The notes under the pieces: generated by a model
Databases searched by the model: none
What the model was told of the DNA's origin: nothing
What the model saw: only the letters and a program-made list of their open reading frames with translations
Translations under genes and position numbers: made by a program
Shown here: positions 48,516 through 60,290 of the stretch, piece by piece
Layout of the letters: each line of letters begins with the position of its first letter
Numbering within the stretch: the stretch's first letter is position 1
NCBI RefSeq assembly: GCF_900188435.1
Contig: NZ_FYFA01000002.1
Span: forward strand, 1,240,001-1,304,000
Origin: Marinobacter sp. es.048
GTDB taxonomy: Bacteria; Pseudomonadota; Gammaproteobacteria; Pseudomonadales; Oleiphilaceae
Length of the DNA stretch: 64,000 bases
Direction of reading: 5' to 3'

Positions 48516-48707
48516 TATGGTTTTCTCCCATCAGGCGATGTCACAGCCCGCAACGCAGCCGGCAATGTGCATCTAAAAGGACTTCACAACCCAAAAATAT
48601 AAGCGCCCAAATGGTAATGAAATTACCAAGGGCTTACAAGTCGGAAAGCCGCCACTGGCGCCTCATCACTGTTCCAGATCAATTTGCTGACAAATCACTG
48701 GAACATA

Positions 48708-48737
48708 AAAAAACCCGACCGAAAAGGGCCGGGTTTT
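48708..48737 (-). terminator. Terminator downstream of rpsI
   Basis: A nearly perfect stem pairs AAAACCCG-CC with GG-CGGGTTTT (one bulge), with a 6-nt loop and a T7 run on the minus strand. It ends the rplM-rpsI transcript before the petABC promoter region. Confidence 0.82.
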
Positions 48738-48758
48738 CCAGGATCTGCTCCAGCGTGA

Positions 48759-49151
48759 TTAACGCTTGGAGTACTGAGGACGCTTACGCGCCTTGCGCAG
48801 ACCCACTTTCTTACGCTCGACTTCACGCGCATCACGGGTAACGTAACCCGCTTTGCGCAGCGCCGGACGCAGAGTTTCGTCGTAATCCATCAGAGCGCGG
48901 GTCAGACCGTGGCGAATAGCGCCAGCCTGACCACTGATACCACCACCCTTGACGGTGATTTGGATATCAAAACGATCGGTAGATTCGGCAACCACCAGCG
49001 GCTGACGAACGATCATGCGCAGAGTGTCACGACCGAAGAAATCTTCGATTGAGCGACCATTGATAGAGATGTTACCGCTTCCCGGCTTGATAAAAACCCG
49101 AGCCGTGGATGTCTTGCGGCGACCAGTACCGTAATTTTGTGCTACAGACAT
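48759..49151 (-). CDS. rpsI: 30S ribosomal protein S9
   Basis: A 130-residue uS9 whose length equals E. coli. [27 protein letters not shown] and [19 protein letters not shown] are the family body, and the C-terminal [11 protein letters not shown] is the tail that reaches the tRNA anticodon at the P site. It is 12 bp after rplM. Confidence 0.98.
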   Translation of the reverse strand: MSVAQNYGTGRRKTSTARVFIKPGSGNISINGRSIEDFFGRDTLRMIVRQPLVVAESTDRFDIQITVKGGGISGQAGAIRHGLTRALMDYDETLRPALRKAGYVTRDAREVERKKVGLRKARKRPQYSKR

Positions 49152-49163
49152 ATCCGCCTTCCG

Positions 49164-49592
49164 TTAAATGTCGAGTTCTTTGGGCTGCTGGGCTGCGTGA
49201 GGATGCTCAGCGCCGGCATAGATTTTCAGCTTCTTGAACATGGCGCGACCGAGCGGGCCTTTCGGAAGCATGCCTTTGACAGACTTCTGAATGATTTGCT
49301 CGGGTGCCTTGTCGACCAGCTTCTCGAAGTTGATGGATTTGATTCCACCCGGAAAGCCGGTATGACTGTAGTACATCTTGTCAGATGCTTTCTTGCCGGT
49401 AACCCGCACCTGGCTTGCGTTGATCACTACAATGTAATCGCCAGTGTCTACGTGAGGGGTGTACTCAGGCTTATGCTTGCCCCGCAGACGTAGGGCGATT
49501 TCGGTTGACAGACGACCCAGCGTCTTGCCGGCTGCGTCTACAACGTACCAGTCACGTTTTACTGTTTCTGGTTTCGCACTCAGAGTCTTCAT
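49164..49592 (-). CDS. rplM: 50S ribosomal protein L13
   Basis: A 142-residue uL13, equal to E. coli in length. [50 protein letters not shown] and [19 protein letters not shown] are typical. ATG 49592 is selected since an upstream extension to 49670 adds residues absent from the family. It heads the rplM-rpsI operon behind a ~140-nt leader with a hairpin. In E. coli this operon is self-regulated by L13. Confidence 0.98.
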   Translation of the reverse strand: MKTLSAKPETVKRDWYVVDAAGKTLGRLSTEIALRLRGKHKPEYTPHVDTGDYIVVINASQVRVTGKKASDKMYYSHTGFPGGIKSINFEKLVDKAPEQIIQKSVKGMLPKGPLGRAMFKKLKIYAGAEHPHAAQQPKELDI

Positions 49593-49684
49593 TGATTCCG
49601 CCTTGAACGCTATATAAGAAACGTTAAAAACCACCACCGGTAAATGCAAGGCATCCGGAGGAGGTTCCATACCTGTGTTGCGCT

Positions 49685-49711
49685 GTCATTATTCGGGGCT
49701 GAGATAATGAC
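49685..49711 (-). promoter_or_regulatory. Leader hairpin upstream of rplM
   Basis: GTCATTAT (49685-49692) and ATAATGAC (49704-49711) form a perfect 8-bp stem with an 11-nt loop, about 93 bases before the L13 start. It lies inside the predicted leader RNA and is a candidate L13 autoregulatory element. Confidence 0.5.
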
Positions 49712-49736
49712 ATCGCCTTGAAAAGCCAGGGCGCGA

Positions 49737-49765
49737 AGTATACTCGAACCATTGAGGAAAGCCAA
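49737..49765 (-). promoter_or_regulatory. Sigma70 promoter of rplM-rpsI
   Basis: Minus strand: -35 TTGGCT (49760-49765), 17-bp spacer, -10 TATACT (49737-49742). It gives a leader of about 140 nt. Confidence 0.7.
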
Positions 49766-49785
49766 CCCTGTGTAGGTTCGTTTCG

Positions 49786-50571
49786 TTATTCCCCTATACC
49801 GGCGCTGGGCCAACCATATAATCGGGACACATTACCCAGAAGCACGGGCGCCAGTTGCTCGGGCGACTCACCACGGAGCTCCGCGAGCACGTCCAGAATA
49901 TCCGGTAGATAACATGGGGAGTTCTCTCCCTGCGGGACGCCTTCCGGCGCCATGTCTGGGGCGTCAGTCTCAAGCACCAGCGCCTCTAGTGGCAATCTTG
50001 CAATTGCGTCGCGGGTCTTTCGGGCCCGGGGATGGGTGATCACGCCCCCCACCCCGATAAAGCACCCAAGGTCGACCAGCTTTGCAGCCTGCTGGAAGCT
50101 TCCGCTGAAGCCGTGAATCAGGGCTCGACCACGCCATTGCCGACGATTGAGCAGACCGTGAACTTCGTCATGAGTCTTGACGGAGTGAATCACCAGCGGC
50201 AGGTTCAACTCATCAGCCAGCGCCACTTGCACCTCAAACCAAGGCCACTGGGTCTCCAGGTTGCCCTTGAGGCGGTCAAGGCCGCACTCACCGATTCCTA
50301 CACAGCGGTCTGGGCACGCCTCCAGTAGCCGGCGAAGCTCAGTCAGATCTGCTTCCGAGTGCTCATCTACAAACCAGGGATGAATGCCGAGACAAAAGAA
50401 TAGCCCCTGATGGGCCAGGGCTGTGTCACGGACCCGATCCCAGTCCGGTCGCCTGACACCAGGGATCACCAGCCCTCGGAGTCCGCGTGATTTGCCCTTG
50501 TCGAGCTCTGCATCGCGGCGGCCGTCGAACTGCGGAAAATCAAAGTGGCAATGGGCGTCGATCAGCTGCAC
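49786..50571 (-). CDS. TatD family metal-dependent hydrolase
   Basis: A 261-residue TIM-barrel hydrolase of the TatD/YjjV group. The metal-site motifs are DAHCHFDFP (residues 5-13), GIGECGLDR, LPLVIHSV, IHGFSGS and ETDAPD. Members are 3'-5' DNA/RNA exonucleases or D-aminoacyl-related esterases; the physiological substrate is uncertain. It ends the run with prfC 21 bp upstream, recalling E. coli, where yjjV lies near prfC. Confidence 0.9.
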   Translation of the reverse strand: MQLIDAHCHFDFPQFDGRRDAELDKGKSRGLRGLVIPGVRRPDWDRVRDTALAHQGLFFCLGIHPWFVDEHSEADLTELRRLLEACPDRCVGIGECGLDRLKGNLETQWPWFEVQVALADELNLPLVIHSVKTHDEVHGLLNRRQWRGRALIHGFSGSFQQAAKLVDLGCFIGVGGVITHPRARKTRDAIARLPLEALVLETDAPDMAPEGVPQGENSPCYLPDILDVLAELRGESPEQLAPVLLGNVSRLYGWPSAGIGE

Positions 50572-50592
50572 AGTTACCTCCGCCCGGAATCG

Positions 50593-52173
50593 TTAATGCT
50601 CCCGGGTCTTGTGGAACTGGATGTCCGGATACCTCTCCTGGGCCAGATTCAGGTTGACCATAGTCGGAGCTATGTAGGCCAGCCTGTCACTGCCGTCGAG
50701 GGCCAGGTTGTCGTTGTTCTTGCGCTGGAACTCGTCAAGCTTGCGCTCATCGGTGCAAGTGACCCACCGCGCAGTAGCCACGTTAATCGGCTCATAGATG
50801 GCCTCCACCTTGTATTCGCTTTTCAGGCGACTGACGACCACGTCGAACTGCAGAACACCTACTGCGCCGACGATCAGGTCGTTGTTACGCAGCGGCCTGA
50901 ATACCTGCACGGCACCCTCTTCCGAAAGCTGAATCAGCCCTTTCTGGAGCTGCTTGGCCTTGAGCGGGTCCTTCAGGCGAATCCGGCGGAACAACTCCGG
51001 CGCAAAGTTAGGGATACCGGTGAACTTCATGTCATCCCCGGCAGTAAACGTGTCACCCAACTGAATAGTGCCATGGTTGTGAAGGCCGATGATATCGCCG
51101 GCGAAGGCCTGCTCGGCGTGCTCCCGGTCGCCGGCCATGAAGGTCAGGGCGTCGGAGAATCGGACTTCCTTGCCGATACGAACGTGGCGGGCCTTCATGC
51201 CCTGATTGTAACTGCCGGAGACAATGCGGAGGAACGCAACACGGTCTCGATGTTGCGGATCCATATTCGCCTGAATCTTGAATACGAAGCCAGAGAACCC
51301 GTCTTCCGCTGGCTGGACCAGCCTCTGGTCGGTTTCCCGTGGCTGCGGCGCCGGGGCCCACTCCACCAGACCATCCAGCATGTGGTCGACACCGAAATTA
51401 CCCAGTGCGGTACCAAAGAATACCGGCGTCAGTTCGCCGGCAAGAAAGGCTTCCTGATCGAACTCGTGCGAAGCCCCTTTCACCAATTCAATTTCGTCAC
51501 GAAGGTCGGCCGCATAAGCACCAATCGCCTCATCCAGCTCCGAATTATCCAAGCCCGAGATAACCCGCTTGTCCTGAATCATGTGGCCCTGACCGGACTG
51601 ATAGAGGATGACTTCATCCCGCAGGAGGTGGTACACCCCCTTGAAGCTCTTGCCCATGCCAATGGGCCAGGTGATCGGTGCGCAGGCAATTTTCAGAACT
51701 TCCTCAACCTCGTCCATCAGCTCCACAGGATCCCGGGTGTCCCGGTCCAGCTTGTTCATGAAGGTGATAATCGGCGTATCCCGCAGCCGGGTAACCTCCA
51801 TCAGCTTGATGGTCCGCTCCTCGACACCCTTGGCGCTGTCGATAACCATCAGACAGGAGTCCACCGCCGTGAGCGTGCGGTAGGTGTCTTCCGAGAAGTC
51901 TTCGTGGCCCGGCGTATCCAGAAGGTTTACCAGCTTGCCGCCATAGGGAAACTGCATGACCGAAGTTGTTACCGAGATGCCCCGTTCTTTCTCCATCTCC
52001 ATCCAGTCAGACTTGGCATGCTGGCCAGACTTCTTTCCCTTGACGGTACCGGCTTTCTGAATCGCCTGCCCGAACAGTAACACCTTCTCGGTAATGGTGG
52101 TTTTACCGGCATCCGGGTGCGAGATAATGGCAAAGGTGCGGCGCTTGGCCACTTCCTGGGAAAGGTTAGACAT
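50593..52173 (-). CDS. prfC: Peptide chain release factor 3
   Basis: A 526-residue RF3, the GTPase that removes RF1/RF2 from the ribosome after peptide release. SHPDAGKTT (G1), [11 protein letters not shown] (switch), DTPGHEDF (G3) and NKLDRDTRD (G4) are clear. The start at 52173 fits E. coli (529); an extension to 52218 lacks family residues. It is downstream of rimI by 88 bp and upstream of the TatD hydrolase by 21 bp. Confidence 0.97.
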   Translation of the reverse strand: MSNLSQEVAKRRTFAIISHPDAGKTTITEKVLLFGQAIQKAGTVKGKKSGQHAKSDWMEMEKERGISVTTSVMQFPYGGKLVNLLDTPGHEDFSEDTYRTLTAVDSCLMVIDSAKGVEERTIKLMEVTRLRDTPIITFMNKLDRDTRDPVELMDEVEEVLKIACAPITWPIGMGKSFKGVYHLLRDEVILYQSGQGHMIQDKRVISGLDNSELDEAIGAYAADLRDEIELVKGASHEFDQEAFLAGELTPVFFGTALGNFGVDHMLDGLVEWAPAPQPRETDQRLVQPAEDGFSGFVFKIQANMDPQHRDRVAFLRIVSGSYNQGMKARHVRIGKEVRFSDALTFMAGDREHAEQAFAGDIIGLHNHGTIQLGDTFTAGDDMKFTGIPNFAPELFRRIRLKDPLKAKQLQKGLIQLSEEGAVQVFRPLRNNDLIVGAVGVLQFDVVVSRLKSEYKVEAIYEPINVATARWVTCTDERKLDEFQRKNNDNLALDGSDRLAYIAPTMVNLNLAQERYPDIQFHKTREH

Positions 52174-52261
52174 AATCGAAAAGCAACCTGAATCTGAAGT
52201 TCTGGAAAAGGCGGCCATTATAGGCCCTATGCCGCTTTGACGCTAACTCGCACTGCAGTGA

Positions 52262-52747
52262 TCACTGACCGAGGCCAAGCATCAGGACCCGGGCATCCTC
52301 CCTTCCATTGGCAGCCGGATAATACCCGGGGCGCTGGCCGATCTCCTGAAAGCCCTCATTCTGGTACAAAGCGAGGGCGGCATGATTGCTCGCCCTGACT
52401 TCGAGCAACAGCTGGGACATGCCCTCATGGGCAGCGGTGGCCAAAACGTGCCTCAGCAGATGGCGACCCACACCCTCACCGCGGGCTCTCGGGTGGACGC
52501 AGATATTCAGTAAATGCGCTTCATCAACCATATAGGCCACGACAGCGTGCGCCACCAGCTTGCCACCATGGAAGGCACCCCATAGCCGGTAGTTTTCCTT
52601 GAAACAATCCAGAAACACCGACTCGCTCCAGGGATGGGAATAACCTTGGCGCTCTATATCAAGCACAGCCGGAACATCCTCAGGAGCCAGAAGCCGCAAC
52701 AGCAGATCGGCGTCGAGAACTTTTTGGTAGGTTTCCGGATAGGGCAT
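52262..52747 (-). CDS. rimI: Ribosomal protein S18 alanine N-acetyltransferase
   Basis: A 161-residue GNAT acetyltransferase. The acetyl-CoA site reads CVHPRARGEGVGRHLLRHVLATA and the family end is ALALYQNEGFQEIGQRPGYYP; RimI acetylates the N-terminal Ala of S18. The ATG at 52747 overlaps the stop of the holD-like gene by one base (TAATG). The holD-rimI-prfC order matches E. coli, apart from yjjG. Confidence 0.92.
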   Translation of the reverse strand: MPYPETYQKVLDADLLLRLLAPEDVPAVLDIERQGYSHPWSESVFLDCFKENYRLWGAFHGGKLVAHAVVAYMVDEAHLLNICVHPRARGEGVGRHLLRHVLATAAHEGMSQLLLEVRASNHAALALYQNEGFQEIGQRPGYYPAANGREDARVLMLGLGQ

Positions 52748-53559
52748 TAACGAGCAACCATAGGCCGTATTTGTTGCCAAAGCGACCGCTTCAGTGTCGG
52801 GTTACCGGCAATCTCAGCGAGGGTGTGGGGGAACCGAACTGCTGCGTCACGGCCAAGCGCCTCCACCAACCAGCTCGGTTCTGAATCTTCTCCACCCTGC
52901 AGGACAAGAACCTGCTGGCCATCCAGATCCGACAGAACACTGCGCATCACCTCGACAAAGTCCTGGCCGGTGTTCCCGGGCACCAACAGATTGTTGAAGA
53001 TGGGCCAGGACACATGCCCCAGAACTCGAGGCTGATTCTCTCCGAGGCTTTTAAGGATATTTATCGCAAGGATTTCCTGCAGACGACCGCTGGCATCCGC
53101 GGACATGCCCCCAATGAGCGCCGCACCGTTTCCCGCCCAAATCATGAGATTAACGCTTTCAGAGGGGGTTATGGACGGTCGCGCTGACATTTCCTCGGCC
53201 GGCACTGGCTTCGGAGAGTCCGTAGCGGCCTCCGACACGGAAGGCGATTCGGAGGGCTGTCGCGAGGCTTTTCCTCGAACGACAGCCTCACCTTCCATCA
53301 ATGCCTGAAGATCCGCTATTCGGGCAACGCCCTCAGTTCGATCCGGCACGGTCGGCTTGCCCGGCGCCGGGCGGCCTGGCTCTCTTACCGGGCGGTGTAC
53401 AGATTCGGAAATGCCAGGGTTTGCCTCCGGAGCATCAGCCTCTTCAGGAAACTCAAACTCCGGACTGGGCGCTGCACCGGGCAACGGTTGCCGGGCATAC
53501 CACATCCGTATTCCGGCCGCCCCCAGATAAAACTGACGCTCTGCTTCTGATCCAATCAT
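52747..53559 (-). CDS. holD: Probable DNA polymerase III psi subunit (HolD-like) with long linker
   Basis: A 270-residue protein of unclear kind until compared with HolD of E. coli (137 residues). The N-terminus YLGAAGIRMWYARQPLPGA (11-29) resembles the psi peptide QLGITQWSLRRPGALQGE that binds chi. The C-terminal GNPTLKRSLWQQI (252-264) resembles ANPTARAALWQQI. Between them lies a ~110-residue Pro/Ser/Glu-rich stretch, probably disordered, and a small alpha/beta domain. HolD links chi/SSB to the clamp loader. Coupling to rimI, as in E. coli, supports the call. A cryptic, longer psi is known in pseudomonads. The alignment is by eye. Confidence 0.72.
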   Translation of the reverse strand: MIGSEAERQFYLGAAGIRMWYARQPLPGAAPSPEFEFPEEADAPEANPGISESVHRPVREPGRPAPGKPTVPDRTEGVARIADLQALMEGEAVVRGKASRQPSESPSVSEAATDSPKPVPAEEMSARPSITPSESVNLMIWAGNGAALIGGMSADASGRLQEILAINILKSLGENQPRVLGHVSWPIFNNLLVPGNTGQDFVEVMRSVLSDLDGQQVLVLQGGEDSEPSWLVEALGRDAAVRFPHTLAEIAGNPTLKRSLWQQIRPMVAR

Positions 53560-53595
53560 TAACTTCGCCTGTCGGGATCCACCGAATTTAAGCGC

Positions 53596-55146
53596 TCAGA
53601 CATCCGCCACCTGGGGATGCTGTCGAATTCCGCCCTTACTGATCAGGTTCAGGGCCTCAATGTAAGCCTTGGCGGACGCGATGATAATATCAGTATCGGC
53701 ACCGACGCCATTAACAATCCGGCCACCGCGTTCCAGACGCACAGTTACCTCACCCTGGGCATCGGTGCCGCTGGTAATGTTGTTTACGGAATACAGCTGG
53801 AGGTTACAGCCTGAATCCACCAGAGATTCGATTGCCTTGAACGTAGCATCGACCGGCCCGCTCCCTTCTGCTTCAACCTTGTGCTCTTTACCGTCTACCG
53901 TCAGGGTCAGATTGGCCTTTGGCACTACGCCCGTCTCGGAGCATACCTGCATACAAACCAGACGATACCGCCCATCTTCCTCTTTCTGTCGGGTATCACT
54001 GGCAATCGCCTGCAGATCTTCGTCGAAAATTTCATGCTTCAGATCTGCGAGTGCCTTGAACCTTGTAAAGGCTTCGTTCAGCTCCGTCTCGGTCTCAAAC
54101 TGAATCCCGAGCTCCAGCAAACGGGTACGGAACGCGTTACGCCCGGAATGCTTGCCCAATACCAGGCTGTTGGTGTGCCACCCCACGTCCTGAGCCCGCA
54201 TGATCTCATAGGTCTCCCGATGCTTCAGGACCCCATCCTGGTGAATCCCGGACTCATGGGCAAAGGCATTGGCGCCGACGATGGCTTTGTTGGGCTGTAC
54301 CGGAAAACCGGTAATCGTGGAAACAAGACGAGACGCGGGCACGATGTGCTGCGCATCAATGCGAGTGTCTATGTGGAACAGATCCTGGCGAGTACGAACC
54401 GCCATGACAATTTCCTCAAGAGCCGCATTACCGGCACGCTCACCCAGTCCATTGATGGTGCACTCCACCTGGCGAGCTCCCTGGGAAACCGCCGCCAGAG
54501 AATTGGAGACGGCCAAGCCGAGATCGTTGTGGCAATGCACGGAGAAAATGGTTTTGTCGGCGTTTGGAATCCGGCTCATTAACTGACGGATGGTTTCACC
54601 GAACTGCTCGGGGATGGAATAACCTACTGTATCCGGGATGTTGATCGTGCTGGCGCCGGCATCTATTGCCGCTTCGATGATCCGGCACAGGAAGTCCAAT
54701 TCCGAGCGTCCGGCATCCTCGCAGGAGAACTCGACGTCGTCGACATGACTCCGCGCCCGCTTGACCGAGCGAACCGCCTGCTCGACCACTTCATCGGGCT
54801 GCATCTGCAGCTTGTGCTTCATGTGAATGGGCGACGTGGCAATAAACGTGTGAATACGCCCGCGCTGTGCTGGCCTGATGGCCTCAGCTGCACGATCGAT
54901 ATCCTTGTCGAGGGCTCGGGCGAGACTGCAGATCGTAGAGTCCTTGATGGATTCGGCAATCGCTTTCACCGCCTCGAAATCGCCCTGACTGGCAATCGCG
55001 AATCCTGCCTCAATAACATCCACCCGGAGCTTTTCCAGAGCTTTCGCAATGCGGAGTTTCTCCGCCTTGTTCATGGTGGCGCCGGGGCTTTGCTCACCAT
55101 CACGGAGCGTTGTATCGAAGATGACCAGGTGATCAGTGGCAGGCAT
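53596..55146 (-). CDS. leuA: 2-isopropylmalate synthase
   Basis: A 516-residue LeuA, first enzyme of leucine synthesis, condensing acetyl-CoA with 2-ketoisovalerate. [16 protein letters not shown] is the N-terminal metal/acetyl-CoA motif and [17 protein letters not shown] holds the HxH metal ligands. [15 protein letters not shown] and [16 protein letters not shown] follow, then a C-terminal leucine-binding regulatory domain (residues ~390-516). ATG 55146 has GGAG 8 bases upstream. An IS element begins 68 bp upstream. No leader peptide is visible in that gap. holD follows after 36 bp, so some read-through is possible. Confidence 0.97.
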   Translation of the reverse strand: MPATDHLVIFDTTLRDGEQSPGATMNKAEKLRIAKALEKLRVDVIEAGFAIASQGDFEAVKAIAESIKDSTICSLARALDKDIDRAAEAIRPAQRGRIHTFIATSPIHMKHKLQMQPDEVVEQAVRSVKRARSHVDDVEFSCEDAGRSELDFLCRIIEAAIDAGASTINIPDTVGYSIPEQFGETIRQLMSRIPNADKTIFSVHCHNDLGLAVSNSLAAVSQGARQVECTINGLGERAGNAALEEIVMAVRTRQDLFHIDTRIDAQHIVPASRLVSTITGFPVQPNKAIVGANAFAHESGIHQDGVLKHRETYEIMRAQDVGWHTNSLVLGKHSGRNAFRTRLLELGIQFETETELNEAFTRFKALADLKHEIFDEDLQAIASDTRQKEEDGRYRLVCMQVCSETGVVPKANLTLTVDGKEHKVEAEGSGPVDATFKAIESLVDSGCNLQLYSVNNITSGTDAQGEVTVRLERGGRIVNGVGADTDIIIASAKAYIEALNLISKGGIRQHPQVADV

Positions 55147-55186
55147 TGGCAGGGCTCCATTCCAGGATTTCGTTCATTATGAAGAG

Positions 55187-55192
55187 AGTATA
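55187..55192 (-). promoter_or_regulatory. Candidate -10 for leuA beside the IS end
   Basis: TATACT on the minus strand lies 40 bases before the leuA start. At 17-bp spacing the -35 slot is 55210-55215, exactly at the IS boundary, and reads ACTCAC, a poor hexamer. The native -35 may have been displaced. Confidence 0.45.
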
Positions 55193-55214
55193 TCACCGGC
55201 CTGCGGTGAGTGAG

Positions 55215-55261
55215 TGACCCTACCCCAGAATTTAGGTCCATTTAAAACTGGAAAATCCGGC
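55215..55261. repeat. Left terminal inverted repeat of the IS
   Basis: It begins TGACCCTACCCC and pairs over ~45 bp, with small gaps, with the complement of the right end. The shared inner words are TTAGGTCCA and TCCGGC. Confidence 0.85.
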
Positions 55262-55291
55262 ATGATAGAGCCTTGAGCAGGAGATCATGCC

Positions 55292-55558
55292 ATGAAGCGA
55301 TCCCGTTACACCGAAGAGCAGATTGCCTTCGCCCTGAAGCAAGCCGAGCTGGGTACGCCGGTCCCGGAAGTCTGTCGGAAAATGGGCGTCTCGGATGCCA
55401 CGTTCTACAACTGGCGCAAGAAGTATGGCGGCCTGGGGCCATCCGAGCTGAAGCGACTCAAGCAGCTGGAGGAGGAGAATCATCGCCTTAAGAAGCTGGT
55501 AGCGGACCTAAGCCTGGACAAGGCCATGCTTCAGGACGTGGTGGCAAAAAAGCTCTGA
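55292..55558 (+). CDS. IS3-family OrfA (transposase N-terminal HTH part)
   Basis: An 88-residue protein. Residues ~5-45 (YTEEQIAFALKQAELGTPVPEVCRKMGVSDATFYNWRKKYG) are a helix-turn-helix that would bind the IS ends. Residues ~50-85 form a leucine-zipper-like helix (LKRLKQLEEENHRLKKLV). AGGAG lies a few bases before the ATG. It ends at a TGA just past an A6G slippery run, from which a -1 shift would make an OrfAB transposase of about 380 residues. The OrfA product alone is usually a repressor in this family. Confidence 0.93.
   Translation: MKRSRYTEEQIAFALKQAELGTPVPEVCRKMGVSDATFYNWRKKYGGLGPSELKRLKQLEEENHRLKKLVADLSLDKAMLQDVVAKKL
55546..55552 (+). promoter_or_regulatory. A AAA AAG slippery heptamer for -1 frameshift
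   Basis: In the orfA frame (GCA AAA AAG) this heptamer has the X-XXY-YYZ phase for -1 slippage. The shifted frame reads on through ALRPPRKRQ into orfB, and the orfA stop follows two codons later. Confidence 0.8.
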
Positions 55559-55581
55559 GACCGCCTCGTAAACGCCAACTG

Positions 55582-56433
55582 GTGGCTGACCTACAAAAGC
55601 GATATGGGGTCAGCGAACGCCAAGCGTGCGCGGTCTTGCAGTTTTCCAGGGCGTCTAATCGCTATCAATCGGTGGCGAGGGACTCGTCGGCGCTGTCGAT
55701 GAGGATCCGTGAGATCACGCTCACGCGGCTTCACTACGGTTACCGGCGTGTGCACGTCCAGCTGCAACGGGAGGGTTGGCGTGATAATCACAAACGGGTT
55801 TACCGGTTATATCGGGACCAGGGGTTGTCACTTCGCCTCAAGCGTCCGAAGCGTAACAAGGCCGCCAAGAACCGACAGCCGCTACAGCAGGCCAACCATC
55901 CCAATCACATCTGGGGCATGGATTTTGTCTCAGACGCGCTGTTTGATGGTCGACGTCTGCGTCTCCTGACGATCATTGATCTGTTCACCAGGGAGTGCCT
56001 CGGCATTGTGGTTGGGCAGAGCCTGAAGGGCCACGATGTTCAGGAAGCCCTGACGGCGATTGCGCGCTTCCGGGGCAACCCGGAGGTGCTAAAGACCGAC
56101 AACGGTTCGGAGTTTGCCGGCAAGGTCATGGATCGCTGGGCCTATGAGCGAAACATTGAAATCGACTTCTCACGGCCCGGGAAGCCTACCGACAACGCAA
56201 CGGTAGAATCGTTCAATGGACGACTCCGGCAGGAATGTCTGAATGAAAATTGGTTCTTGTCACTGGCCGACGCCATGGAGAAAATCGAAGCATGGAGGAC
56301 TTTCTATAACCAAGTCAGACCCCATTCCGCATTGGAGTGGTGCACGCCCTCGGACTACGCCAGAAAACATGCGGTTTCACGAAGAAAACAGAAGCAACTG
56401 GAGCCGGATTTTTCCAACTCTGGGTGGACCTAA
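55582..56433 (+). CDS. IS3-family OrfB (DDE integrase part of transposase)
   Basis: The catalytic half, expressed mainly as the -1 frameshift fusion OrfAB; a GTG at 55582 could start a 283-residue OrfB. The DDE triad is in WGMDFVSDALFDGR (first Asp), LKTDNGSEFAGK (second Asp) and NATVESFNGRLRQECLNENWF (Glu), with the rve fold between. The frame is uninterrupted, so the element may still be active. The C-terminus ends within the right inverted repeat. Confidence 0.93.
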   Translation: MADLQKRYGVSERQACAVLQFSRASNRYQSVARDSSALSMRIREITLTRLHYGYRRVHVQLQREGWRDNHKRVYRLYRDQGLSLRLKRPKRNKAAKNRQPLQQANHPNHIWGMDFVSDALFDGRRLRLLTIIDLFTRECLGIVVGQSLKGHDVQEALTAIARFRGNPEVLKTDNGSEFAGKVMDRWAYERNIEIDFSRPGKPTDNATVESFNGRLRQECLNENWFLSLADAMEKIEAWRTFYNQVRPHSALEWCTPSDYARKHAVSRRKQKQLEPDFSNSGWT

Positions 56434-56449
56434 TTCGGGGTCAGGGTCA
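56401..56449. repeat. Right terminal inverted repeat of the IS
   Basis: The complement of the left end, terminating AGGGTCA at 56449, with a few mismatches and two 1-nt gaps. It overlaps the last codons of orfB. Confidence 0.85.
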
Positions 56450-56523
56450 GTGATGAACATTACTAAGCTGAAAACGGTTAAGCCAGAGGGGAGCAGGTCA
56501 TGAGGGCGCGAATTTCAGGCAAT

Positions 56524-56555
56524 AAAAAACCCCAGCATCGAGGATGCTGGGGTTT
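56524..56555 (-). terminator. Terminator of the rrn operon
   Basis: A CCCCAGCATC/GATGCTGGGG perfect 10-bp stem with A/T flanks and, read on the minus strand, a run of six Ts. It lies 11 bases past the 5S gene. The IS right end is 74 bp beyond it. Confidence 0.92.
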
Positions 56556-56566
56556 AGGAATTAGGA

Positions 56567-56683
56567 GCCTGACGATGACCTACTCTCACATGGGCAACGC
56601 CACACTACCATCGGCGCAGGTCTGTTTCACGTCTGAGTTCGGGATGGGATCAGGTGGTTCCAGACCGCTATGGTCGTCAGGCA
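56567..56683 (-). rRNA. rrf: 5S ribosomal RNA
   Basis: A ~117-nt minus-strand gene. The 5' TGCCTGACGACC and 3' GTCATCGTCAGGC ends pair as helix I, and the interior carries CCCATCCCGAACTCAG and GTGAGAGTAGGTCA, classical 5S words. It lies ~100 bp after 23S. Confidence 0.95.
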
Positions 56684-56764
56684 AAACGGTTGATCACTGG
56701 GGGACGAGATGGAGCTGAGTGATGTTGATTTCGTATGAGCGGTTAGGCTCTGCGTTATCCGCAA

Positions 56765-56784
56765 TTGTCTTGGGTGTTATATAG

Positions 56785-56790
<6 letters not shown>
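56765..56790 (-). repeat. 23S processing stem, 3' arm
   Basis: TTGTCTTGGGTGTTATATAG (then TCAAGC) is complementary, with one mismatch or bulge, to 59665-59689 at the other end of 23S. Paired, the two arms form the RNase III substrate that frees pre-23S rRNA. Confidence 0.8.
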
Positions 56791-59664
<2,874 letters not shown>

Positions 59665-59671
<7 letters not shown>

Positions 59672-59689
59672 TATATAACCCCAAGACAA
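59665..59689 (-). repeat. 23S processing stem, 5' arm
   Basis: The partner of 56765-56790, nearly perfectly complementary over about 25 bases. Confidence 0.8.
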
Positions 59690-59998
59690 CTGATCACGAA
59701 GTCGCGTCTTCACCAGGCAAGCCTGATGGCAACGTTTTCTTCGAGACAGCCACTTGAAGCAATAGAACAACCACTTCAACGACAACACCGGATAACGCTT
59801 GAAATCGTTATCACTCTGATCAATGAATTCCGGAGATAATGGAATCCATCAATCGTGTTCTATCTCGTCCAATTTGTTAAAGAGCAAATCTGACCCAGTG
59901 ATCAGAAAGAAGATCTTCAGCGATAACTCTTAATCGAGTCACACAACTGAAAAGCTTGTTTCTGTACACTGCTAACCTAAGTTAGTCAGTAAAATGTT
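59673..59998 (-). other. Internal transcribed spacer between tRNA-Ala and 23S, with boxA
   Basis: About 326 bp with no gene. Read on the minus strand, 59874-59887 holds TTTGCTCTTTAACA, a good boxA antitermination site that lets transcription pass into 23S. No other structure was seen besides the 23S stem arm. Confidence 0.75.
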
Positions 59999-60074
59999 TG
60001 GTGGAGCTAGGCAGGATCGAACTGCCGACCTCCTGCGTGCAAGGCAGGCGCTCTCCCAGCTGAGCTATAGCCCC
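59999..60074 (-). tRNA. alaT: tRNA-Ala (anticodon TGC)
   Basis: 76 nt including an encoded CCA. The 5' GGGGCTATAGCTCAGCTGG and 3' CCTAGCTCCACCA ends form the acceptor, D and T arms; the anticodon loop CTTGCAC carries TGC. It is the second tRNA in the 16S-23S spacer. Confidence 0.97.
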
Positions 60075-60170
60075 AATATAAAGCTATCAAGAATTGCGTA
60101 GATCTAGGCGTGTTCGGGCGCCACATAGCCTGCTATGCAAGTCCGGACACAACGACGAGCTACGTAATTC

Positions 60171-60247
<77 letters not shown>

Positions 60248-60290
60248 AAAACACGGGCCTGCAAAGACCCATCTGCTCTCTTTATTAGCC

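Larger units (their letters stand above)
55215..56449 (+). mobile_element. IS3-family insertion sequence (IS407-like), 1235 bp
   Basis: An apparently intact element with imperfect terminal inverted repeats beginning TGACCCT. It holds two overlapping frames, orfA (HTH/leucine zipper) and orfB (DDE integrase), typical of IS3 elements. The DDE pattern and the RPGKPTDN-ESFNGRLR segment point to the IS407 group. It sits between the rrn terminator and leuA, transcribed away from leuA. No perfect target duplication is seen; gtga at 55210-55213 and at 56450-56453 could be one if the left end carries an extra G. Confidence 0.92.

Noticed and set aside
50545..52080. A plus-strand open frame of ~510 codons
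   Set aside because: Antisense to prfC, which has all GTPase motifs. No independent evidence.
55210..56453. A perfect target-site duplication around the IS
   Set aside because: gtga occurs at both flanks, but the left copy is offset by one base from the TGACCC end, and the left flank itself is a gtga tandem repeat, so it cannot be asserted.
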